This document shows positions 8,501 to 16,648 of a stretch of 57,078 bases of DNA, in pieces. Numbering within the stretch: position 1 is the first letter of the stretch; each line of letters opens with the position of its first letter. The notes beneath the pieces were generated by a model that made no database searches, had not been told where the DNA came from, and saw nothing but the letters and a program-made list of their open reading frames with translations. Source of the DNA: Pseudobutyrivibrio sp. UBA3626 (GTDB lineage: Bacteria; Bacillota; Clostridia; Lachnospirales; Lachnospiraceae); contig DFLF01000014.1 in NCBI GenBank assembly GCA_002373675.1, positions 1-57,078 of the forward strand, read 5' to 3'. The translations under genes and the position numbers were made by a program.

Positions 8501-8802
8501 AGATGTATGACCTACTCATATCAGGCAAGAAACTAACTAAAGCAGAAGAACAGAAAGTTAAGTTGGCTGCAAAGAATCTTTATAAGAAGCTAACTGAGAA
8601 CAGAAGCAGCTTGCTTGTTGTTGATTGGTATAAGGATGATAAGACAAAAGGGAAGGTAATGGATGCGATTGAAAAGTCATTAGATAAAGACCTTCCTGAA
8701 AGTTATGATAAAGAATCATTTCAATCTAAGACTAGTTTGTTGATGAATCACTTTATTGATATGGCAATACAAGGATATGGTTGGATATCTAATGTAGCGT
8801 GA
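5578..8802 (+). CDS. hsdR: type I restriction endonuclease subunit
   Basis: A 1074-residue HsdR, the motor and nuclease subunit that translocates and cuts unmethylated DNA. The N-terminal PD-(D/E)XK nuclease shows D151, E165 and K167 in RPDIIIF and FIELK. The superfamily 2 helicase core has Walker A GSGKS at 312-316, DEAH at 413-416 and a TGTP motif III. Helicase motifs V and VI lie in the segment WLTGFDVP through QAIARANR. The C-terminal helical region binds the methylase. TTGGAGG (5564-5570) sits 7 bases before the ATG at 5578; a GTG at 5557 and an ATG at 5572 are in frame but badly spaced. All catalytic motifs are present, so the system should be active. Confidence 0.95.
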   Translation: MRNFISEDDIEQAILEKLKKEPFNYDIIICDSDPSKREDLNDGTFRASKKQCVLPKVLENSLQQINPDIELSYLQNIIKDLSKDFTGTDIVNTNYKLYQQIRNGIKINIKKNGKEDFEIVKLIDFENPSNNTFTAVSQMWIKGQAYFRRPDIIIFINGLPLVFIELKNSIVKVQEAYTKNLKDYLKDIPNLFAFNQICVLSNGLETRLGAFNASYNHFFEWLKVYSEKDELKRDELKKANSIGESSVRLFIDGLLDKDRLIDYIENFILFENQSIKIIAKNHQYHGVNNLMEAVNNRKELNGKLGVFWHTQGSGKSYSMVMFARKVMRKVHGNFTFLVITDRTDLDSQIHKNFVRTETLGAKEECQPKNGRQLREYLKSNKPFIFTLIHKFNYETGKEYPLLTERDDIFVLVDEAHRTQYKHLAENMRRALPNANYIAFTGTPLLGSKRLTNQWFGDYVSEYNFAQSVEDGSTVPLFYSRRVPEVGLENDFLDDDVVDIIEEENLNDDEVRVLENSTSRILEVIKREDRLDKIARDIAHHFPRRGFLGKGMVVSVDKFTAVKMYDLVQHYWAEEKKKITKERNQAQSQEDRDKLTSILDYMNKVDMAVVVSEEADEVEKFNKYGLDIASHRAKMNSITSEGKDLEDRFKDPDDNLQLVFVCAMWLTGFDVPNLSTLYLDKPMKGHTLMQAIARANRVYPEKSCGIIVDYVNVFKYMKKALSDYATGNDGEEFPAKDIDQLVEYIEATIDQSDAFLQRMGIYLSEIIAMKSALDKIEEFRKVFDKVVAVDDNKEEFKVLLNALMNLHDASKPEIVERHWSNEKFPPLAYLYGLMNHTIDDEKVNKARVRMSRLLDTSVTSIGTGEDDTQYVVHGTKVIDLSKIDVDEIRKEIKKTPYKAIEIDNLKDFLDETLQRMMRQNCTRSSFAERYKGIIDRYNAGSSENEDYYEQLLELIEQLKEEESRADIEGLSEDELEMYDLLISGKKLTKAEEQKVKLAAKNLYKKLTENRSSLLVVDWYKDDKTKGKVMDAIEKSLDKDLPESYDKESFQSKTSLLMNHFIDMAIQGYGWISNVA

Positions 8803-8840
8803 ATAAGTTATTTTATACTTATGTTGAGGGGAGTAAGGAG

Positions 8841-10070
8841 ATGTTTAAAAGGAAAAGTGGAATTTTCAGTCGAATCGTTATAGTTATGCTTGTTGCTATT
8901 CTATGTGGATGTATTATTTTGCCAACAAGAGTATATGCTGAATCAAAAGATAATATATATTATATGGGAGATTTTGCAAAAAAAGGTGAGGGGTATAGCG
9001 ATAACAAAAAAATGAATGAATCAGATGTTCATTATGGATGGGATTTAGGTAAATTCAAAATATCGGGATTCACAAGGAGAGTAACTGATTCAGATAATAA
9101 TAATGTGTTTTTGAAGAATGTGGGCGATCAGGTAAAACTACAGTTTGAACTAGAACAGGATATTGATAGGCTTAATAACAACGAAGATTTAGCTATAGCA
9201 GAAGAACCTAATGGATATGATAATTACTTTGGAATAAGTAAAGATAATTGGACTAATTTTGGTAGAGGAGCACTTCTTATAAAAAAGACTGATTATCAGA
9301 ACAAAACAACATATATACAACCTTACACTAACTATTTAAGTGGAGTTACAAAGGGTGCAACAACTGATATTACCTTTTTTGAAGAGGGTGATTATGAAGT
9401 TGCGCTGGATTATGAGGTTGTTAAGAAGAGCTTTTTGGATATAGCCGGATGGAGGCCACTTGATTCCGACACAAATTACCAGATAATTGCCAGGTTTTCT
9501 GTTCGTAATGGTAATTGTATGATTTATCCTTTTGATGCAGTTACGGGGAATGAGTTAACTAATACTTCTTTTACAAATAATGGGTTTTATTTAGATTTGG
9601 CTAATTCAAGATATCTGAATATAGATGTAAAAAAACAGAACCTTATTGAAAAGGGTGATGAATTGGTTGAAGATACAAGATTTAATAAACCTGCTTCAGA
9701 TGGTGAACGATTTTTAGAACCTGGAGTGTATAACATAATCGCTAAAAACATATATACAAACGCAATTACAGAAAAGAAAATATATGTTGGGGATGATCCT
9801 GTATTAAAAGCGTATGTTACGACTGGAAGAAGTGTAAAAGATATTAAAAAAATGGTCGGAGAAGGTGCTGTTATTGAAGAAAATGGAACAATAACATTAT
9901 CGACAAATGAAATGATTCAACCAGAATCTTCTAGAGTGATGCATGATGTGCCGTTTGTGTATATTATAGTTGTTATTATTTCTTTTGTAGCTATTGTTTT
10001 AATTGCTATTGTTTTAGTAGTAAAAAATAATAAAAAGAAACATATTAAGAAAGAAGGGGTTGACAGATGA
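8841..10070 (+). CDS. secreted surface protein with C-terminal membrane anchor
   Basis: A 409-residue protein of unrecognised family. The N-terminus is a signal peptide (hydrophobic IVIVMLVAILCGCIILP, then VYAES as likely cleavage site). A beta-rich extracellular region of about 340 residues follows. Near residue 375 a transmembrane helix (FVYIIVVIISFVAIVLIAIV) and a lysine-rich tail hold it in the membrane. GAGGGGAG (8826-8833) supports the ATG at 8841; the GTG at 8799 overlapping hsdR is in frame but lacks a good site. Its stop overlaps the toxin-like lipoprotein gene by four bases, so the two are coupled. A role in exporting, holding or presenting that lipoprotein is inferred from position only. 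Confidence 0.7.
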   Translation: MFKRKSGIFSRIVIVMLVAILCGCIILPTRVYAESKDNIYYMGDFAKKGEGYSDNKKMNESDVHYGWDLGKFKISGFTRRVTDSDNNNVFLKNVGDQVKLQFELEQDIDRLNNNEDLAIAEEPNGYDNYFGISKDNWTNFGRGALLIKKTDYQNKTTYIQPYTNYLSGVTKGATTDITFFEEGDYEVALDYEVVKKSFLDIAGWRPLDSDTNYQIIARFSVRNGNCMIYPFDAVTGNELTNTSFTNNGFYLDLANSRYLNIDVKKQNLIEKGDELVEDTRFNKPASDGERFLEPGVYNIIAKNIYTNAITEKKIYVGDDPVLKAYVTTGRSVKDIKKMVGEGAVIEENGTITLSTNEMIQPESSRVMHDVPFVYIIVVIISFVAIVLIAIVLVVKNNKKKHIKKEGVDR

Positions 10071-11284
10071 AGCGTGTAATAGCAATAGCTATAGTGATGA
10101 TGTTAGTTTTGGCTGGGTGTGGACAGGCGTCTAATTCATCAAGTGATTCTGATAAAGATATATTGGATTCAAAGTATGAATCTAGTCAAAATATTGAGGT
10201 AAATACAGAAAAAGGTTATAGCGGGTTAGGTGATCCAAATCTACTTAGTTATATTGAAGATGATGTATATGAAAAAGCAGTCAAAGAATTAGATAGCGAC
10301 AAATACTTAGTTGAAAACGTTTCTGCTGTATATGTTTCTAAAGAATACCTAGAAGAATTAGACTATAATTCTCAATCTAACGTGTATTTTGGTTATTCCT
10401 TAAAGCAGTTGGAAAATGAGTTGGGTGAAGAGAAGTATGTTTTTACTTGTAATGAAAAAGGCGAAACTGTAGTCGCTTCATATGAAAAGTATGATGATAC
10501 ATTTGATCAGATTGTAAAAAATGTTGCAATAGGAACTGGTGTAATACTTGTATGTGTAACGGTATCTGCTGTAGGAGGAGCATTGGGTGCGCCTGCAGTT
10601 GCAATGGTTTTTGCTTTGTCTGCAAAGTCTGCAGCGATAGCAGGAGCATCGGGGGCGATTATTAGTGGTGCTGTATCGGCTGCAGTAACTGGATATCAGA
10701 CTCATGATGTTGAAAAGACATTAAAAAAAGCAGGATTATCTGCAAGTGATGGATTCAAATGGGGAGCAATAACAGGTGCTTTGACAGGTGGAGTAAAAGG
10801 TTATAGTGTTCTAAAAGGAGGAACATTAAATGGACTCACCATGAATGAAGCGGCTATGATTCAGAAAGAGTCTGGTTACCCTATTGACATTATAAAACAA
10901 TTACATAGTGTAGATGAATATGAGATCTATAAAAAATCAAATCTGTTTGCAAAGACTGTAAATGGGAAAAAAGCTTTGGTTAGAAAAATCGATTTAAACT
11001 TTGCGAGTGAACAGGCAGACGGTAGTAAAATGACTAATCTCGAATTAATGAAGAAGGGAAGAGCACCTATTGATCCTAAAACTGGAAAGGCTTATCAATT
11101 ACATCATATAGGACAAAATAATGATGGTTCTTTAGCAATTCTTACTGAGTCTGAACATCAAGGAAATAGCAAAATTCTTAATATAGCAGGCAAGAATTCG
11201 GAGATTGATAGAGCAGCTTTTGATAATATTAGAAAAGATTTTTGGAAAAGTTTCGCTAATATTGTAGCAGGAGGAACAATGTGA
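10067..11284 (+). CDS. lipoprotein with C-terminal LHH nuclease domain (polymorphic toxin)
   Basis: A 405-residue lipoprotein: signal sequence with lipobox LAGC and lipidated Cys18. A soluble part (20-145) is followed by a glycine/alanine-rich hydrophobic zone (about 148-205, AIAGASGAIISGAVSAAVTG) like the glycine-zipper regions of pore-forming or pretoxin segments. The C-terminal 80 residues carry MKKGRAPIDPKTGKAYQLHH, with H346 and H347 in the LHH motif. That motif defines the LHH group of the HNH/endonuclease VII superfamily, found as tips of polymorphic toxins. The next gene encodes a SUKH immunity family protein and overlaps by four bases, as in toxin-immunity pairs. A lipid-anchored carrier for such a nuclease is unusual. 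Nuclease activity and delivery are inferred. Confidence 0.8.
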   Translation: MKRVIAIAIVMMLVLAGCGQASNSSSDSDKDILDSKYESSQNIEVNTEKGYSGLGDPNLLSYIEDDVYEKAVKELDSDKYLVENVSAVYVSKEYLEELDYNSQSNVYFGYSLKQLENELGEEKYVFTCNEKGETVVASYEKYDDTFDQIVKNVAIGTGVILVCVTVSAVGGALGAPAVAMVFALSAKSAAIAGASGAIISGAVSAAVTGYQTHDVEKTLKKAGLSASDGFKWGAITGALTGGVKGYSVLKGGTLNGLTMNEAAMIQKESGYPIDIIKQLHSVDEYEIYKKSNLFAKTVNGKKALVRKIDLNFASEQADGSKMTNLELMKKGRAPIDPKTGKAYQLHHIGQNNDGSLAILTESEHQGNSKILNIAGKNSEIDRAAFDNIRKDFWKSFANIVAGGTM

Positions 11285-11670
11285 AAACTTTAGAACAGAT
11301 AATAGAACAACGAAAAGATTTGATAAAGGGACAAGGTGTATCAGAGAAAGAAATTGTTGATGCGGAAAAAGAACTTAAGATGACTTTTGCTGATGATTAT
11401 AGATTGTATTTGAAAAAGTATGGGGCTGTTTCATTTGACGCAAGAGAACTAACAGGGCTAGTAAAAGTTAATCGTATTAATGTAATAAATGTGACAAAAG
11501 AATTATGGGAAAAAACTGGTGAGTTATATCTAAATATGTATGTTGTAGAAGATTTGGGCGTTGATGGGGTTATAATACTTCAGGATTCAAAGGGCTTTAT
11601 TTATCAATGTGTATATGGTAATAAAGCTGATAAATTATGTGATTCACTTGTTAAGTATTTAGAAGATTGA
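11281..11670 (+). CDS. SMI1/KNR4 (SUKH) family immunity protein
   Basis: A 129-residue cytoplasmic protein. The N-terminal pattern, with IVDAEKELKMTFADDYRLYL followed by KKYG, is the hallmark of the SUKH/SMI1-KNR4 fold, a common immunity protein for nuclease toxins. Its GTG start overlaps the toxin stop, with AGGAGG (11269-11274) 6 bases ahead. Binding and inhibiting the LHH domain of the preceding lipoprotein is inferred from family and position. It is the last gene of the hsdM-to-immunity run; 30 bases separate it from the next gene. Confidence 0.85.
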   Translation: MKTLEQIIEQRKDLIKGQGVSEKEIVDAEKELKMTFADDYRLYLKKYGAVSFDARELTGLVKVNRINVINVTKELWEKTGELYLNMYVVEDLGVDGVIILQDSKGFIYQCVYGNKADKLCDSLVKYLED

Positions 11671-11700
11671 AATAATAGTGGGAATTGGAGGGATGATGAA

Positions 11701-13443
11701 ATGTCTAAATTAAATATTGATCAACAGACAATTAAGGAATTGTTTTCTAACAAACGATCTGATTTTCTTATTCCTGATTATCAAAGACCTTATGCGTGGG
11801 AAGAAATAGAATGTCAGACTTTATGGGATGACATATTTACTTTTGCCTTTCCAGAAAATGATTATAGTCTGTTTAATAGTGATGAAGATGAATACTTTTT
11901 GGGACCTATTGTAACCTTTAAAAATGATAATGGTAAACTAGAAATTATTGACGGACAACAGAGATTAACTACCCTTATGCTTTTGTTAAGGGCTTTCTTT
12001 GAAAAGTTTGGTAATATGCAAGACCCTAATTCAATAAACACTAGAGAGGACATTGCAAAGTGTATATGGAAAACTGATGAATTTGGTAATCCAGATAAAA
12101 ATAAATTGAAAATTGATTCGGAGGTATCTTCTGATGATGATAAAGACGAGTTTTTGGCAATTTTGAAAAATGGAAAGGTTGAATCAAGTCAGAAAAGTAG
12201 GTATGCAAAAACATATTTATTTTTTGAAGATAAAATAAATGAATTTCTGCAGCGCTTTCCAGCGTATTTTGCGTATTTTCCAACTCGAATTATTAATAAT
12301 TGTATTTTATTACCTATTGAGGCAGAGTCTCAGGACACAGCATTAAGGATTTTTTCAACACTGAATGATAGGGGAAAACCCCTCTCAGATACCGATATTT
12401 TTAAAGCACAGTTTTATAAGTATTATTCTGATAAAGGGGAAAAGGATACTTTTATTAAAAGATGGAAAGAATTAGAGGCAACTTGCAATGATGTTTTTAA
12501 GTCTGCATCTGGTTCTCCTATGGATGAGTTATTTACTCGTTATATGTATTATGAAAGAGCGAAACAGAATAATAAGAAGACTACTACAGAAGCATTGCGT
12601 AAATTCTACGAGAGAGATAAGTATTCTATATTAAAGAAAGACGAAACGTTTGATAATCTAGAAAAATTGGCACAGTTTTGGAAAAGTATCGCATTGCAAG
12701 ATGATGTTATTTTTGCGGAAAGGATACTTAAGAGACTTTCTGTATTAAACAATGCTCCTAATGGTATGTGGACATATTTATTGTCTGTATATTTCATGCA
12801 AAACAGTGATGATGATGGATGTTTAGATGAGAATAGGTTATATGTATTCCTTAATAGAATGATAGCTTTTATTTGGACATATGCAGTTATGCGTCCAGGA
12901 GTAAATGCATTAAGAACACCAGCATACCCTGCAATGATTGATATTGTAAATGGCAAGGAGGTTGATTTTGTTGAATACAGATTTGATATTGGACAAGTTC
13001 GTAATATGTTAAATAATTATGAATTTACAAATCAGCGCCCTATTACTAGATCTATGCTTGCATGGTGGGTATATAATGATGAAAACCAGCAGCTCATTTC
13101 AAATGATACTACTTTAGAGATTGAACACATTTTTTCTCGACAAAGACAAATAAATGAAAAAACGCTTACGAATAAGAATAATTTGGAATCGTTAGGTAAT
13201 AAAGCATTACTTGAAAAGGGAATAAATATAAGAGCTTCTGATTATAGATTTGAAGATAAAAAGAAGTATTATCTGGGCTTTACTAACGATAAAGGAAAAG
13301 TAAAGGAAGGAACTAAGAACAACGAGTTGATTAATATGGCGAAATCAAAGGACGATTTTCGAGAGAGCGATATTATAAATAGAAAGAATAGCATAATAGA
13401 TGAATTTATTATTTTTATAGAAAAGAATGGGTTGTCATTATAA
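11701..13443 (+). CDS. GmrSD-like DUF262/DUF1524 restriction protein
   Basis: A 580-residue protein. The N-terminal DUF262 (ParB/Srx-like NTPase) shows IPDYQRPYAW at 24-33 and IIDGQQRLTT at 82-91. The C-terminal DUF1524 is an HNH-type nuclease with IEHIFSRQ around H476 and a downstream asparagine-rich segment (LTNKNNLESLGNKALL). GmrS and GmrD, fused in many genomes, form type IV restriction enzymes that cut modified, especially glucosylated, phage DNA. The fused length is normal. GGAGGG (11687-11692) supports the ATG. It would complement the type I system: HsdR attacks unmodified DNA and this protein modified DNA. Substrate preference is not visible. Confidence 0.88.
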   Translation: MSKLNIDQQTIKELFSNKRSDFLIPDYQRPYAWEEIECQTLWDDIFTFAFPENDYSLFNSDEDEYFLGPIVTFKNDNGKLEIIDGQQRLTTLMLLLRAFFEKFGNMQDPNSINTREDIAKCIWKTDEFGNPDKNKLKIDSEVSSDDDKDEFLAILKNGKVESSQKSRYAKTYLFFEDKINEFLQRFPAYFAYFPTRIINNCILLPIEAESQDTALRIFSTLNDRGKPLSDTDIFKAQFYKYYSDKGEKDTFIKRWKELEATCNDVFKSASGSPMDELFTRYMYYERAKQNNKKTTTEALRKFYERDKYSILKKDETFDNLEKLAQFWKSIALQDDVIFAERILKRLSVLNNAPNGMWTYLLSVYFMQNSDDDGCLDENRLYVFLNRMIAFIWTYAVMRPGVNALRTPAYPAMIDIVNGKEVDFVEYRFDIGQVRNMLNNYEFTNQRPITRSMLAWWVYNDENQQLISNDTTLEIEHIFSRQRQINEKTLTNKNNLESLGNKALLEKGINIRASDYRFEDKKKYYLGFTNDKGKVKEGTKNNELINMAKSKDDFRESDIINRKNSIIDEFIIFIEKNGLSL

Positions 13444-13491
13444 CTGTGCTTAATTTGACACAGTTCATTGTATTAGGATGGGTAAAGGATT

Positions 13492-14160
13492 ATGGATTTA
13501 AGCATTGTAATAGAATACCTTGAAAACTATGGTGGAAAGAAATACAAATCGATAGACAAAGCGTTAGATAGTGAAAAAGAATACTTCAAAACGTTTTATG
13601 AAGCAGGAAGGAAGGCAAGAGAGGAATATAAAAAGTTTTGTGCAGCTGTATGTAATGGGATTCCTGAATTAGAAATGGATAGTAAAAGTCCGAGTATGTG
13701 GGTGAATCAAGGACAAAGGGTGGATGAATACTTTTGGTCGAGGTTTAAAACTTGCTCAGGTCTTGATTTTATCAATAATATATCAATTACAATAGATAGA
13801 ACACCTATGATGGGTGGAGGTTTTGTATTGGGCGTATATGTTGGATTAGATTATAACCGTTCTGAAGATGACAAATCAAGAATTGTTCGACAAAATCAAC
13901 TACTTGATTTAGATATTCCTGTTGCAGATGATTTTTATTATTTAATCCTTCCATCAAATGGTAATAATTATATTTCTAAAGAGCGAGATAAATTAATAAA
14001 ACGATATAAGGCTCATGAGATTAGAGTGGTATCTTTATTAAAGGTTATTAAAGGACCATATATAGCAGATAGAGGAGACGTTGTTATTAAAGATACAAGA
14101 AGAGCTATAATAGACTTTTTGCCATACTATGAGTATGTTATTAGGAATAATACGCAATAG
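13492..14160 (+). CDS. hypothetical protein of the defence island
   Basis: A 222-residue soluble protein that I do not recognise. No signal peptide or membrane segment. The middle contains RTPMMGGGFVLGVYVGLDYN, a glycine-rich strand pair, and the C-terminus is basic and helical. The general look recalls the N-terminal recognition domains of McrB-like restriction proteins, but this is only an impression. A small inverted repeat, AACTGTG/CACAGTT (13442-13448/13459-13465), follows the preceding gene and lacks a T tract. Placement between two restriction-type nucleases suggests a defence role. Confidence 0.6.
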   Translation: MDLSIVIEYLENYGGKKYKSIDKALDSEKEYFKTFYEAGRKAREEYKKFCAAVCNGIPELEMDSKSPSMWVNQGQRVDEYFWSRFKTCSGLDFINNISITIDRTPMMGGGFVLGVYVGLDYNRSEDDKSRIVRQNQLLDLDIPVADDFYYLILPSNGNNYISKERDKLIKRYKAHEIRVVSLLKVIKGPYIADRGDVVIKDTRRAIIDFLPYYEYVIRNNTQ

Positions 14161-14288
14161 TTGATACGGCAAAGAAATCAGCGAAAAAACAGTGAATTAA
14201 TAAACGGCGTTGATAAAAAGGATTGATAAGAGTTAGTTATGAAGCATAAGATTTCTTAGAACAATAGTATTAAGGAGGCAAAGAATCA

Positions 14289-15047
14289 ATGTCTAAAAGC
14301 ATTATTGATATTCTATTAGATAGTATCTTTGATGAACAATGGACTGGAAGACATGGAGAAAGACTTACACATAGAGAACTTAGATTAGTTCAGTTGCTTG
14401 GCAGAAAAGGCAAAGTTATTAGGAATCTGTACTTGCCAAAGGATAATGGAGAGACATCAGAGATAGATCTAGTATTTATAACACAGAAGGGAATATTTGT
14501 ATTTGAAAGTAAGAATTATTCCGGATGGATATTTGGCGATGAAAATGGGAAGAATTGGACAGCGATGCTTCCCAACAAGCAGAAGAATTATTTCTATAAT
14601 CCGATAAAGCAGAACAATACACATTTAAAATGGATGAGAAATTTTGTAGGAGATGATGTTCCACTGTTTTCTATTATTGTATTTTCAAATAGGTGTGAAT
14701 TGAAAAAGGTTACTGTAGAATCTAAAGATGTAAAAGTCATTAAGCGTGATTGGGTCTATGCAACCGTTAGAGACATATGGGATGCAAATGAGGATGCATT
14801 GACTGATGACAAAGTAGAAGAATTATATACATCGTTAAAAGAGTTGTCTGATGTCGATAATGAAACTAAAGAAAAACATATAGAGGATATAAATAAGCGA
14901 CTCGATATAAATGAAGCTTTGGATAAGAAGATTTGTCCGAGGTGTGGAAGTGAGTTGGTTCTTAGGACAGCTAAGAGAGGAGCACATGCAGGAGAACAGT
15001 TCTATGGCTGTAGTTCATTTCCAAAGTGTAGGTATATGCAATTTTGA
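14289..15047 (+). CDS. NERD nuclease-like protein with topoisomerase zinc finger
   Basis: A 252-residue protein. The NERD (nuclease-related) domain spans about 20-190, with GRHGE at 20-24, D60 in SEIDLVF and E73/K75 in FESKNYSG, the PD-(D/E)XK-type residues. A C-terminal topoisomerase-I-type C4 zinc ribbon has Cys216, 219, 241 and 247 (CPRCG and FYGCSSFPKCRY). The family is thought to bind and cut or process DNA, but few members are tested. AAGGAGGC about 10 bases upstream supports the ATG. A collapsed second NERD gene lies at 16250. Confidence 0.88.
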   Translation: MSKSIIDILLDSIFDEQWTGRHGERLTHRELRLVQLLGRKGKVIRNLYLPKDNGETSEIDLVFITQKGIFVFESKNYSGWIFGDENGKNWTAMLPNKQKNYFYNPIKQNNTHLKWMRNFVGDDVPLFSIIVFSNRCELKKVTVESKDVKVIKRDWVYATVRDIWDANEDALTDDKVEELYTSLKELSDVDNETKEKHIEDINKRLDINEALDKKICPRCGSELVLRTAKRGAHAGEQFYGCSSFPKCRYMQF

Positions 15048-15119
15048 ATTATCGTAATTATCATGCCACCATATAGGATGTCACGTTTCACTATTTAAAG
15101 AATTTATTAAGGAAACAAG

Positions 15120-15411
15120 ATGACAGAAATTAACGTATCGAAATCGCTAAACCAATTGAATATAGACAATGAGTATTATAACGAAAATGTAACTGAATTC
15201 ATAACAGGTACGGAGTTCGCAGATATATCTAATCTTCGTAATATATTTCTCAGTAAGATAATGGGCGTGCGCATTTATCTTACATGTAGAACGTAGTGAG
15301 CTTCCGCGTGTTTTTCGGCTTGCTTATAATGCCCTAAAAGATAACGGAGTAATGTATATTTCTTTTAAGTATGGCAGTGATGAAGTTGTAAGGAGATGCA
15401 GCAAATGTTAG
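15120..15411 (+). pseudogene. collapsed class I SAM methyltransferase gene
   Basis: An ATG at 15120 opens a 58-codon frame (starting MTEINVSKSLNQLN; stop 15294-15296) whose sequence resembles the N-terminus of small TehB-like methyltransferases. From about 15271 another frame gives HVERSELPRVFRLAYNALKD and then NGVMYISFKYG, the typical C-terminal strand region of the same family, ending at 15411. The glycine-rich SAM-binding motif and most of the core are missing. An internal deletion plus frameshift therefore destroyed the gene. Its tail overlaps the start of the next gene. Confidence 0.75.
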
Positions 15412-16262
15412 GAGCAATAGTTGGTGATATTGTAGGCTCTGTCTACGAATGGAACAATATAAAAAGTAAAGAGTTCCCATTGTTTAGGGATGACTGTTTT
15501 TTTACAGATGATACTGTTATGACTTGCGCTGTTGCAGAGGCGGTAATGAATGGCGGTAAGAAGGATGACTTTATTGATGCAATGAAGAAATACGGTCGTA
15601 TGTATCCTGATGCCGGGTATGGCGGTAAATTTGGTGCTTGGGTGATGTCTGACGATCGCAAGCCTTATAATAGTTATGGTAACGGTTCTGCCATGCGTGT
15701 ATCACCCTGTGCATGGGTGATGGATTGTGGCTTTTGCGCCAGAACGGGGCTTTGGCCGACAAACGGCAGAGAATGTGCGAAGCTGTCAGCAGAGGTAACA
15801 CATAACCATCCGGAGGGTGTCAAAGGCGCTATGGCAACTGTCGATTCCATCTTCATGTGTCGGTATTATTTTGGCGGTTACTATGGAGACTATGAACAGC
15901 CCATTAATGACAATCCTGTTGAATGTAAGAAGAGGATTAAGGAACACATTGAGAAGGTGTATGGTTATGACCTGTCTATGACACTGGATGATATTCGACC
16001 CGGATATCAGTTTAATGAGACTTGTCAGGGTACTGTTCCCCAGGCCATTATTGCGTTTTTGGAAAGCACTGATTTTGAAGATGCTATCAGAAATGCTATT
16101 TCTCTTGGAGGCGATAGTGATACTCTTGCCGCCATTACAGGAAGTATAGCGGAGGCGGCATACGGAATTCCGGACTGGATTAAGGACAAGGCATATTTCT
16201 ACCTTGACGAGCCACTTAAAGATGTTTTAAGAAGGTGGAGAGATAACAAATGTATTTCATAA
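15405..16262 (+). CDS. ADP-ribosylglycohydrolase family protein
   Basis: A 285-residue DraG/ARH-family hydrolase, which removes ADP-ribose from proteins, nucleic acids or small molecules using two magnesium ions. Metal-binding motifs are intact: TDDT at 34-37 and GGDSDT near the C-terminus (in SLGGDSDTLAAITGSIAEAA). The start MLGAIVGDIVGSVYEW is typical of the family. The ATG at 15405 has AAGGAG (15390-15395) 9 bases upstream; the ATG at 15396 directly abuts that site. It is the only intact gene among decayed ones. Its substrate is unknown, and a role in reversing toxin- or defence-linked ADP-ribosylation is speculative. Confidence 0.92.
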   Translation: MLGAIVGDIVGSVYEWNNIKSKEFPLFRDDCFFTDDTVMTCAVAEAVMNGGKKDDFIDAMKKYGRMYPDAGYGGKFGAWVMSDDRKPYNSYGNGSAMRVSPCAWVMDCGFCARTGLWPTNGRECAKLSAEVTHNHPEGVKGAMATVDSIFMCRYYFGGYYGDYEQPINDNPVECKKRIKEHIEKVYGYDLSMTLDDIRPGYQFNETCQGTVPQAIIAFLESTDFEDAIRNAISLGGDSDTLAAITGSIAEAAYGIPDWIKDKAYFYLDEPLKDVLRRWRDNKCIS

Positions 16263-16502
16263 TCTTTGCATCAATTATTATTCTTATTCTCCTTACTGCC
16301 ATTGTTGTAGCGAAAAAAGGCAACAAAAGCTTTATTGAATCGCAGCAGAAGCAAGCGGGCAGAAGCGGATAATATTATAATTAACTCAAGAGGAATATTT
16401 ATTTTTGAAGTTAAGAACCCTATAAAGCAGGTGAAGCGTCAGATATATATTTTATCAAAACTGTTAAAGGATAATGGTATTAATATCTGGATAGAAGGAT
16501 AA
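16250..16502 (+). pseudogene. collapsed membrane-anchored NERD gene
   Basis: The ATG at 16250, overlapping the previous gene, starts 40 codons with an N-terminal membrane helix (IIFASIIILILLTAIVV), ending at 16372. In the next frame (16353-16502) a NERD core piece appears: ADNIIINSRGIFIFEVKN, then directly PIKQVKRQIYILSKLL. In the intact NERD protein at 14289, KN and NPIKQN are about 30 residues apart, so the segment between two matching asparagine codons has been deleted. There is at least one frameshift as well. Confidence 0.7.
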
Positions 16503-16636
16503 TGTTAGATTCAACATTTGAATCAGAACAAGCTCTTAAGCAGTATGCAACACATCCTTTACATGTTCAGGTTGCCAATGAGAAGGTAAGACCATTTACT
16601 TCAAGTAGGGTTTGTATGGATTATGAAATGGAGTAG
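16502..16636 (+). pseudogene. 3' fragment of a Dabb-domain gene
   Basis: A 44-codon frame whose protein (FESEQALKQYATHPLHVQVA ... VRPFTSSRVCMDYE) matches the C-terminal half of stress-responsive A/B barrel (Dabb) proteins, which are normally about 100 residues. The N-terminal half is absent. It starts at the base where the NERD remnant ends, so a deletion joined the two. The fragment's end overlaps the AGGAG of the following antiporter gene. Confidence 0.65.
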
Positions 16637-16648
16637 GAGTGAAACAAG

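Noticed and set aside
8799..8840. GTG overlapping the hsdR stop as start of the surface protein
   Set aside because: GAGGGGAG is correctly spaced for the ATG at 8841, which begins a normal signal peptide; the GTG would add 14 residues before it.
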